From Adenophora triphylla var. japonica (lineage: Eukaryota > Streptophyta > Magnoliopsida > Asterales > Campanulaceae), in assembly GCA_022495995.1 (NCBI GenBank), contig JAFEMH010002601.1, positions 124,001 to 188,000 on the forward strand: a stretch of DNA of 64,000 nt, in the 5' to 3' direction. Below, piece by piece: positions 55,691 to 64,000 of the stretch; position 1 is the stretch's first letter; each line of letters opens with the position of its first letter. The position numbers were made by a program, and so were the translations under genes. A model generated the notes under the pieces. It made no database searches. It was not told where the DNA came from and worked only from the letters and a program-made list of their open reading frames with translations.

Positions 55691-57073
55691 GTAATGCTAT
55701 TTCTACAACAAAATATACAAATTATATGAACACATATCAATACCAACACATTTATCATCTAAGAGCAAATAATGTATTTTACAAATACTCTCACTAAATT
55801 ATACACCTTCCAATGCAAATAAGCATAATATGCATTTAATGGGCTAAGATCCAACTTTAATTTAATCTCAAGTACGCTATGGCGCACCGCTCAAGATTAA
55901 ATTAATTAGGTAGAAAACATCAATCATATCGTATATGACTCTTAGATCTTTTATGAGATTTATTCAAGACATCATATGTCTAAGCATATTTTAATCTCAT
56001 CTTATGCCTTGGGTCCAAAACCATTTTGATAACCCAATTAAGTTCATCCACTTTAAACGTATAGGAACCACCATTTCCTCATCTTGCTCACAAACGGAAT
56101 AGAATCAAAGCACCTTGCTATGGCAAGCCCACCCAAAACTATCCGAGTGTTCTCAAGTGTTTTAATCATGGATTGGCATATAGAACTTAAAAGTTAAATG
56201 AAGGTTCTTTAAGGCAGATTATAAGCATATCAACAAGGATAATCATAATGTACACCAGGTAAGTTTCCAAGAAAATAGGTGAGCCACAAGGACTGCTTAA
56301 GTACCAAATTTTCCTTCGACAGAACTTTCCTAGTCATGCACAATTATAATATCAATTTGAATGCAACATAATAAATACTTTGTATACTGACTTGTTTCTC
56401 ATAAATAATCAGACTCGTAAACTGACTTGTTTCTCATAAACAATCAGATTCCTTCAAATTTTGCTTAAACTGACTTGTTTCTCATAAACAATCAGAAAAC
56501 CAAAATTTAATGTTTCAACTAAATATTTAGGAAATCACAATTCAATGTTTCAACTAAACATCTAATAAAATTCTTAACACTTAAGAACAAATAATTCATG
56601 CATTGCAACAATTAATAAAAACACATTTAAATTAATTAAGCATGCATCATAAACAATGAATTAATCTAGCATAGCCCTATAAACTCAATTTTATAGCATC
56701 CAGATTAACACATAAACATATCAGATTGTAAACAAATTCATAGATTAACCAGATTGTTCATCAAACTGATACTGCCCAGATTGGGCTAAAAGAGTCGCGT
56801 GACAGAAGCAAGTTCTGTCGCATGACAGAAGCTAGTTCTGTCGCGTAACACAGGATGACAGTTTTCCCGAGATTTCCAGAATTCAATCAATTCTAAATCA
56901 CAGAGCAATTAAATCATGCAAACGACTTTTAACAGATTTAATTCAATATCATTAGAACACGAATTAGGCATATTGTTTCAAAAACAATTAATCTATCGCA
57001 TACAAAACATGCAAAGGAACATATAAACGATTTTATATTACTTTTCTAGCATGTTAATTCAAACTTAATCATA
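55691..57073 (-). other. Element F leader / gag-depleted region
   Basis: AT-rich, with no supported protein on either strand. It contains three copies of ACTGACTTGTTTCTCATAAA (56386, 56420, 56468). Three GTCGCRTGAC-type motifs (56794-56850) are shared with the gypsy LTRs; one forms TTCTGTC/GACAGAA with a GCAT loop at 56813-56830. Confidence 0.6.
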
Positions 57074-57093
57074 CGAACGAAGCTCTGATACCA
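57074..57093 (-). other. Primer-binding site of element F (tRNA-iMet type)
   Basis: On the minus strand TGGTATCAGAGCTTCG begins one base from the LTR. TGGTATCAGAGC is the standard initiator-Met primer site of plant copia elements. Confidence 0.9.
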
Positions 57094-57094
57094 C

Positions 57095-58300
57095 TGTTGG
57101 GTTTTATGGGTCCATGCGCAGCGGAATAAAGCATCAAATTAACACAAAACCCAAGCCCTAAGACCCGTTCTATACGATTAAATTGAATTCCTATGAGATA
57201 GAATTTACCAACCTTAATTGCTTTCCGGTCTTGAGCTATCCAACAATTTATCGGTGTGATTTTGAATCACAATCTTCGATCTGCAATAACCTTTCAATCT
57301 TCGGATTAGAACTCTAGGCCTTGATCGTCAAACGAGCGAAGACCCTCTATTGTTGTATCCACACGTAAGAATGAACCAAGAACAATTTCTTGATGATTGC
57401 TAGATCATAAACCTTGAAGAATATTGAGAGAATTTTTGTTGTAATTTTCCTTGAGAAAATTCGGCTAGTTATTAGGGTTACAGACCTCATATTTATATTA
57501 CCTTCATATAAGTATTTGTTTCCTAATCATATTAGGATTATATTATGTTGGCAATGAGCTCGATCATATCGATCCTCATAAGACATAAGTGGACTCTAGC
57601 AAGCCATTATGTCTACCCAAATAATATAACGTAAGAGTTCACGTTTCCAATGGTACACTTCCATTTCTCCCTTTATCTCACGATGTTATATTGAACACAA
57701 GTCATGGTCCACGTCAACTTGTATTTGTTCAATGTTTTCTTGATCTTGAGTATAATGATAGTCCAATCATATTGGGGTGTGGCCACACGCTTTTCATCAT
57801 TATCACTCATCGAGGGGCCCAAGCAAAACATCTCTCTTTCGAGGGACAAATTCCATCTTGACTTATCATCCTTCCCATCATGAATCCGATCATGCCAAAG
57901 ATAGCCTTTATAAATATCGTGTTAAGATATCGTTTGACTAAAATCAAACATGACTTTCATCATATGTAAGGTCATGATAATCTCAGGTCTAGGGACTAAA
58001 TGAAGTGACCATATGAGATTTAATTATGACATTTGACCATGACATAACTCTCATACGGGTCAAGTCCAGTCACTTGTTCACTAACAAGTACCGATAATTT
58101 CAATGTGCATCTCTATGCATATAATCATCATATGATTATCCATTGACAATTATACTAATTATTCTCTTAATAAATAGGGACGGAGATTATTACATTAAAT
58201 ATGCAAAATATATAATAATCAAATAATATGCTTAATGATAAAGACGATACATAACGGTTTTAAGTTAAACATAACTTAAGCCTAGGGCATTACACCAACA
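57095..58300 (-). repeat. Element F 5' LTR (1206 bp)
   Basis: Plus-strand ends TGTTGGGTTTTATGG and CACCAACA, with inverted tips TGTTGG/CCAACA. It borders the primer site on the left and G gag on the right. No second copy is in the window. Confidence 0.88.
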
Positions 58301-58640
58301 CGTCTCTCTTCCAACCAGCCAGTTTTGAGCCTTCTTCAACTATTGCTCCCACTCTTCCTCAGCTTCCCGGGATGACTCCGGAGGTGATGGTACTATTGAA
58401 GCAAATGCAGCAGCAAATTGACAAGTTGATGGCAGGATCAAGTGGACTTAAGGTTGTTGACCCAAGGCAAGTATAGCCTCTCCCTTATAAGTTCAAGATG
58501 CCCGAAATACAATTTGATGGCTTGACATGCCCGAAAACTCATGTAGACACATTTGTGATGACCATGGGGGAAATGGCTTGTACCCCCGAGTTTATGGCTC
58601 AGCATTTCCATCTCACACTCAAAGGACCTGCCTTGACATG
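58301..58640 (+). pseudogene. gag: Element G gag, first part
   Basis: It reads LKQMQQQIDKLMAGSSGLKV and CPKTHVDTFVMTMGEM, closely matching A gag at 877-1060. A TAG near 58477 breaks it. The left end is the copia junction; the right end is the target duplication of J, inside the A-L-T-W-F-L segment. Confidence 0.87.
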
Positions 58641-59606
58641 TGTTAGTGTAAAATGCAGGTGATATCGTAGATGATTTCCCAAATTCCAGGTGATATCGCA
58701 GATGATTTCCTGAATTGGAATTTATATAGTTGCATATTTCTTGTTTATTATTTAATTGACTAATGTACTAATATAATCTGTATAGTCTATGGTTTATGTT
58801 TATATTTCAGAGTGCAATAGTATCAAAGAAAGAGCTAGACACGTGTGGATTTTGGAAGGAAATGATTTATGCATTTTATGCATAAAACCGTAACTTTTAC
58901 AACAACAATTAAAATGTGTGGAGACTTGGTCAAGAAGTTGTTGCTGAATAAAAGAAGAGTACAAGGTTGATAAAGCTTGGGAGTATAAGGCGTGGAAGCT
59001 TGGCTTGAGGATTAATCAACTCGGTTGCTACAATTTAGGAAGTGGGAGCTAAAATCGAGGAACAATCTCAACCACTCTCCCTACACTTTCTCAACGTGCA
59101 AATACAGCCCCAAGGCTATTAATTGAGTAGCCTTCAAGTATTTGAAGACTATAAAAAGCTTGGAAGGTTTCATTTGAAGATATGCCAATTTACACTAACA
59201 CATTCACACCTTCGAAAAGCTTAGAGATAAAGTTCTTTGTTTGGTTCTTTTAGTCCTTCCTCCCTTGTAATTTCGCACTTGATTACATTGGTATCAAGTT
59301 GTGTGAAGGCTAGGATAGGATTCCGTTCTTTATCTCTTGTTCCATAGAGCTCAAAATTGTTATAGCTATAGGGAACATTTTCGGCTTTGTAAATTCATTT
59401 ATAGTGTTTATAAAGTCTTGCCTAAGAGGCACTCTCATGTTATATTTATATAACTTGAGAAAAACAATTTTGGTGTTTTTATTCCGCTGCAAACTCTTTT
59501 ACAAAATTGTTTTATTTTTCGAAGTGTGTGTGTGCTATCCCAAGTGCTATCGTTGGTGCTGTTATCACCTTGGATATCACTTGTGATTCTAGTCGTGACA
59601 ATTTCA
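58641..59606. mobile_element. Element J: 966-bp solo LTR inside G gag
   Basis: It starts TGTTAGTGTAAAATGCAGG and ends CAATTTCA; target duplication acatg at 58636-58640 and 59607-59611. It has a TATA-like TATAAAAA (59160-59167) and an internal duplication of about 33 bp (58653-58715, GGTGATATCGYAGATGATTT). Superfamily is undetermined. The small frames at 59310-59586 have no domain. Confidence 0.85.
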
Positions 59607-59611
59607 ACATG

Positions 59612-60353
59612 GTTTCTAAATCTTAAGCCAGAAGCTCGAGCTACTTGGAGTCAGACTACTGAGGCCTTTCTTGAAAAGTACCGTGGGAACCTTGAGTGGC
59701 GCACAACTAGAGACGAATTGGTCGGCACAATACAAAAGAATGATGAGTCCATTAATGATTTATACAAGCGTTGGAATGCCAAATTGAATGAGTTGCCCGA
59801 GCCAATTCCATTGCAAGATCAGAAGGACATCTTTTTGTCATGTGTGAAGCCAGCTCTTCGTGAAGCTATAGGTACTGGATGGTATCCCGATTTAAGGGAG
59901 ATAGTAGGAATGGGAGCTCGCAGCGAGAATCGACTCTTCAACCTTACCCCGAAAGCCAAAGCGGGCAGTATTAATGATTATGGGGCCAAGATGGTCAATC
60001 CAGTTTCTCGGATCCCAAAATAATATAGTATCAACAACCTTCAGAGGGGAAGCACTGGCCCAAGATGTGGGAAATTGCAACCTCGTCAGCCACGGAAGTT
60101 TGACAATCTTGGCATGACTACGGAAGAAGCATTTAATGGTCTGGTTAAGGCGGGGATGGTTTAGCCCCTTGATAATTATCGCCCCATGCATCGCAACCCA
60201 AAACTAGACATGAGCAAGTACTGCTGCTACCACCAGTTCCCTGGACATACAAACAACGATTGCATTCCCCTGAAGATGCTCATTCAGAAGCTTGTCGATA
60301 ATGGAAAAGTTGAGAAGGCTCGCCTCAATGTTGTCCCCGATCTTCTTCAGTGA
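59612..60353 (+). pseudogene. gag: Element G gag, second part with zinc knuckle
   Basis: The capsid domain continues (FLEKYRGNLEWRTTRDELVG, WNAKLNELPEP, GWYPDLREIVGMGARSENR), ending at a TAA at 60021. Past that, the frame shows KFDNLGMTTEEAFNGL and a complete knuckle YCCYHQFPGHTNNDC (about 60219-60263). A TAG interrupts near 60162. Coding similarity ends at about 60353, well before protease. Confidence 0.87.
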
Positions 60354-61262
60354 TGTCAGCAGAAGCCCAGAGGCTATCCCACCCGAAGGCGGCGAAGTCA
60401 ATCAGTCAGTGTCGTAGGTTCTAGAGTGTCTTTTTTGTGGTCACGAGTCTGTAAAGTCCATGTTATGAGTCTTTTTATTGCAGTAATACAATCTTTGTTT
60501 CTATTCTTGCTAGACTCGAGACATCACTTGCACACCCACGTTACACTCTATTGAAATGGTCTTATTCCAAATGATCACTTGTGCTGCTCACCGACTAATG
60601 CTTTGAAATGACTAATGTTTAAATTGATCGGAGTGAGAAAATTGACTGATATCATTCTCTAATTGGGGCTCACCAACTCCCCACCTCGTTTCCCATATGC
60701 TCACATACCTTCCATCGTCCTCACCATCTCGTTGTTCGATGAATCTGCACGAATCCTTCTCAGAATAAACTTAAGCAAGCAAATGAAGACTTGATCTCGT
60801 TCGGATCATCCGGTAGGGACTGCAACTGAAACCTTCCACCCATAGGAAAGCCATTACCTCACCCTCACCAAATAATATCCCTTCATTTCAAGATCGGCAC
60901 ATTTGAAACCCGTCTAACCATCTCCAGAAGAAGAGGGACTATCCTTGAGGCTCCCGTGATTCAAAAGAAGATCGACCTGTTCCAAGCTCAAGAATGACAG
61001 AAAGCAATGATCCATCCTGGGGACTAGTTGAAATTCTCCTCTCAAAAAGAAAAAAAAGAGAGAGACAAAAATAAAAAAATATACAAAAAAAGAGAAGAAA
61101 AAGAAAAAGAGACGAAAAGAAAAGAAAGAGAGCCTAGTTCCTAGCAATTCTCTCAATAGCAAAAAATCAAAGGACCTGGTCGGTGCTCAAAGGGAGTCTC
61201 AGAGCAAATATAGAGACAGCGCGGATGTCCCCTCACCACTACCTTGACCAATTCCAAGCCGT

Positions 61263-61467
61263 CCTCTCGATTCTAGAGGATATTCCCGTTACCATTACCC
61301 TCGCCCTCGGCAAAGCCAAGGCTGACCTCTCATTCTTAGAGGCATTAAAGATGCAATCATGAATTCCCTCACCTTAGAGATCCCAAACACGTCCCCAAAA
61401 AGCCAACCTCTTATCTTTAGAGGTTCAGCCAGCAAAAGGCCTAGCTGACCTCTCATTTTAAGAGGTC
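61263..61467 (+). repeat. Cluster of four CCTCT...AGAGG mini-hairpins in G
   Basis: They lie at 61263-61279, 61326-61342, 61407-61423 and 61447-61467. All four stems are intact, with loops differing from B. Confidence 0.65.
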
Positions 61468-61846
61468 ATAATATCCTAAATCACCCGAGGGCCGATCGTA
61501 ACCCCGAGACCCAGTCGCAGTTCCTAGGGGATAGCAGTTTCATTTCAATATCGTCGAGATCTAAAACAGATTATTGCTTAAAGCGGAGCCAAATCCATCC
61601 CGGCTCAAAGGACCGTCAAGCGAAGATTATGCAAATTCCATCCATTCATTCGATGTTTTATGTGAACATATTTCATTTCTCCTCCGCAAACACTTGCCGT
61701 GGACGTCCCACTGGGGCTTCACATTCGTGTCTCCCATCGACACTCTACGAGGACATGTTTTCAATTCTCCAAAACCTCAAAATCCTCAAAGGTCCTCAGA
61801 TCCTCGAATTTCAACATTCATTCTCTTCATTCGGGATAAGCCCGAA

Positions 61847-61885
61847 CTACGACGACCTGAGCTCCTCCCAAGGAGGGGAACGTAG
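61847..61885 (+). ncRNA. CTACG...CGTAG hairpin, type I, in G
   Basis: Outer stem CTACG/CGTAG; inner CTCC/GGAG. Flanks are identical in kind to B 12391-12429. Confidence 0.5.
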
Positions 61886-63200
61886 GCAACTATAACTGGT
61901 CTGGTCGAAAACACAAACAAATCACAGAAAATTTGGTCTCAGCAAGGGCCGTCCCTATACACTTTCCATCCTTCCGAGTTTGATTCTCGATATCAGTTGG
62001 TTTTCTCCTCGGGATTAATTGAAATATTTGTGCATATCAGCTTTGGTGGTTAAATAACCTGAACATCAATAAAGGGTTTTAAGCAGCTTTGTGATCATCA
62101 CGAATAAGACAAGTTTTCAAGTGTCTCGACAAGTCTTCTCTTTCTACATCATAGGAAGATAGAGCCAAACACTGTTTTGGTCAGCAGGGGATTCCATATA
62201 CTTTTTCACAACTTGTGATGCTTATACTCTCCCAAAAGAGTCAAACACAAAATCGAGTGAGTCATAGAATCGGGATCCATTCCCACCATAAAAAAATGTG
62301 CCCCTGCACGTAAACATTTCCGAGTCTTGTCTAGTGACTGATTGACTACGGTTTGAGATGATGATGTTGCCTCTTCGGCCACAAGATGACTCTGTCTGAG
62401 ATGAAGCTGCATGGAATTTCCTCAAGATGGGGCTTTGGTTAAGGTATCCCTTCGGCTCTCCTTACCAGATTCCCTCCAAGTTTGCCTTGCATTATCAACT
62501 GGGGCTTCGCCAAGCCGGGTTCTTTCTCTGCACATTATCTGCTGCTTGCTGCCTCAGGCGCGCGATACACTTTGTCCTCACCAGCAATGGACCTACTGCA
62601 ACCAGTACCCCCGGGAGCGTCCCCGACTTTCCTAAGCTGCACCATCCATACACCATCACTCATATCATTTCCCCACCTCGTGGGAGAGGGTCCACCTCAT
62701 TATAAGCACTTTCGTTCCATACACGATCCCTTAGTGCAACTGATACAAACATATCTGCTCACCAAGCCATGCAAAAAAAAAAAAAAACCTCACTTCCCTT
62801 CCATCCACAGTCGAGATGGACTTGTGCAACAAAATATTAATAATGCATAAGCAAAAGGTCAAATAAAATGCAAAGTGCCTAGAAGTGTTGTGTTTTCCCT
62901 GGCAGGGTGCAGTAATCAAGTGATCGTAATTTGATCGTGGGGATTGCCCCTCAAATCACAATCTTGGACAAGGATTCCAAATCCTGCAGATGGTAGATCC
63001 CGCCTTTATTATCTTCACCAGGCCCGTCACCTTCGAACTCATCAACACCATCAAAAAGAGCTCCAGCTACCCAGTTTCCAAGCAATGATTGTCCAAAAGA
63101 GCCCCAGCTGCCCCAGAATCCAGGCAATAATGCTCACCAGTCTCGACAACTTCAAAGCCTATTTTGAAAAGACCGTCCCGTGAACGGCCACCCAGCAAGT

Positions 63201-63390
63201 GTCGACAAGTGGTATAGGTCCCTCTGGCAACCACGGTCATCAAGCAATAGCATGAGACCCTCCGGCAGCTACACCTATCCCCAGCAGAAGCAATAGTAGT
63301 CTAAGACCCTCCAGCAGCTACAACTCTCAATCACCAACAACAACAGTAGTCTAAGACCCTTCGGCAGCTACAGGTGAGCACAGCGCAGGT
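63201..63390 (+). repeat. Short array with CCCTCCGGCAGC core in G
   Basis: Three to four irregular units with AGACCCTCCRGCAGCTACA, matching the B array core but much shorter. It is followed by CTACAGGTGAGCACAGC, which also follows the arrays in A and B. Confidence 0.75.
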
Positions 63391-63434
63391 ATGAAAGCAT
63401 ATCTCAGTCAATTACTTTGCTAGAAGCATTAATC

Positions 63435-63890
63435 CCGGTCCAGGTTGAATGCCTTCAAATAATTCCGTTCTAGGTAGTGATACCTTCAAATGATTCCTTT
63501 TAGGTCAAGAGACCTTAAAATAATCCCTTTTTAGGTCAAGAGACCTTCAAATGATCCCTTTTAGGTCAAGAGACCTTAAAAAATCCCTTCCAGGTTGGAT
63601 GCCTTCAAATAATCCCGTTCCAGGTTGGATGCCTTCAAATAATCCCTTCTAGGTCAAGAGACCTTCAAATGATCCCTTCTAGGTCAAGAGACCTTCAAAT
63701 TGTTCCTTTTAGGTCAAAAGACCTTCAAATTATCCCTTCTAGGTCAAGAGACCTTCAAATAGTTCCTTTTAGGTCAAAAGACCTTCAAATAGTTCCTTTT
63801 AGGTCAAGAGACCTTCAAATGATCCCTTCTAGGTCAAGAGACCTTCAAATAGTTCATTTTAGGTCAAGAGACCTTCAAATAGATTTCCCT
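63435..63890 (+). repeat. 30-bp tandem array in G, about 15 copies
   Basis: The unit is AGGTCAAGAGACCTTCAAAT followed by GATCCCTTYT. Variants CAGGTTGGATGCCTTCAAAT lie at the left. Each main unit contains the mini-stem AGGTC/GACCT. It holds the same position as A's 28-bp array. The frame at 63669-63941 is a repeat artefact. Confidence 0.93.
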
Positions 63891-63926
63891 ATGTTCAGAC
63901 CTCTTCAATCAGTTTCGTCTCTAGAA

Positions 63927-63961
63927 CTACGACCGGCTTGATTCCCGCCAGGGATACGTAG
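63927..63961 (+). ncRNA. CTACG...CGTAG hairpin, type II, in G
   Basis: Outer stem CTACG/CGTAG; inner TTCCC/GGGAT. It is placed just after the tandem array, as in A. Confidence 0.55.
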
Positions 63962-64000
63962 GAATCCTTTCTCAAAAGGTCCATCCATTCGATCTCACCA

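Larger units (their letters stand above)
49998..58300 (-). mobile_element. Element F: decayed Ty1/copia retrotransposon, 3' end lost
   Basis: The 5' LTR is 57095-58300 and the iMet-type primer site 57074-57093. Reading down the minus strand come leader, zinc-knuckle/protease, integrase (split by solo LTR H), RT and RNase H to about 49998. The order PR-IN-RT-RH is that of copia. The 3' LTR is missing because of the junction with E. It sits next to element G's gag at 58301, into which it probably inserted. Many frameshifts show it is old. Confidence 0.87.
60354..63200 (+). other. Element G non-coding body shared with B
   Basis: It aligns by eye with B 10965-13700. It contains the purine-only stretch (about 61040-61135), the hairpin cluster (61263-61467), the type I hairpin (61847-61885) and GGGAGAGGGTCC (62681-62692). 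Frames at 61574-61895 and 62411-62850 are not conserved with B in a coding manner. No gene is supported. Confidence 0.65.
58301..64000 (+). mobile_element. Element G: Tat-family element with gag but no pol, runs past window end
   Basis: It starts inside gag at the border with copia F. Gag (split by solo LTR J) is followed without protease, RT or integrase by the same non-coding body, hairpins and tandem arrays as element B. No LTR is inside the window; the type II hairpin at 63927 suggests the 3' LTR begins shortly beyond 64000. Its gag is close to that of A. Confidence 0.85.

Noticed and set aside
62411..62850. Overlapping frames in G, also seen in B at 12912-13385
   Set aside because: B and G differ here by indels that change frame, so coding constraint is not supported.
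1..64000. Host genes, tRNA, rRNA
   Set aside because: No frame outside the elements shows a plant gene family, and no tRNA cloverleaf or rRNA signature was noticed; tRNA-like words are primer-binding sites.

Overview
This is plant nuclear DNA made almost entirely of nested LTR retrotransposons. I found no host gene, tRNA, rRNA or CRISPR array. The Ty3/gypsy elements carry a second, archaeal-type RNase H and genes antisense to gag-pol. These are marks of the plant-specific Tat lineage (Ogre/Grande/Retand relatives). A decayed Ty1/copia element has a tRNA-iMet-type primer site. A flowering plant, probably a eudicot, is likely; the species cannot be told from the sequence.

Layout. Element A (plus, 1-23235, left end outside the window) is a broken Tat gag-pol with an antisense plant-mobile-domain-like gene, tandem-repeat 3' region and 3' LTR. 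Its integrase gene is split by element B (7594-17158), a complete but non-coding LARD-like element with 1.76-kb LTRs. Next comes a repetitive flank (23236-24273). Element C (minus, 24274-44065, TSD ataat) is a complete Tat element whose gag is split by element D (plus, 32345-42385, TSD gtagg), also complete. Element E (minus, 44163-49986) is a third relative of C/D, cut off inside RT at a junction with copia element F (minus, 49998-58300, 3' end lost). F carries a 2.48-kb solo LTR, H (51805-54286, TSD gaagt). F abuts element G (plus, 58301 to the window end), whose gag is split by a 966-bp solo LTR, J (58641-59606, TSD acatg), and which continues into the same non-coding 3' region as B.

How the parts relate. 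C, D and E share the order 5' LTR, gag-PR-RT-RH-aRH-IN, then a convergent four-exon antisense gene, then 3' LTR. A has a different antisense gene in the same place. All coding regions are broken, mostly by stop codons consistent with C-to-T transitions, so none looks autonomous today.

Most interesting signals: (i) GATGTC/GACATC is about 6-7-fold denser in C/D/E than in the rest of the window, in LTRs, coding regions, introns and the antisense genes; (ii) a hairpin closed by CTACG...CGTAG, with covarying inner stems, occurs seven times in the 3' regions of A, B and G; (iii) a GTCRYGCGAC mini-hairpin is shared by the A/B LTRs and leaders and by the unrelated copia leader; (iv) the antisense gene has the same intron positions in three elements. 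All counts were made by eye.
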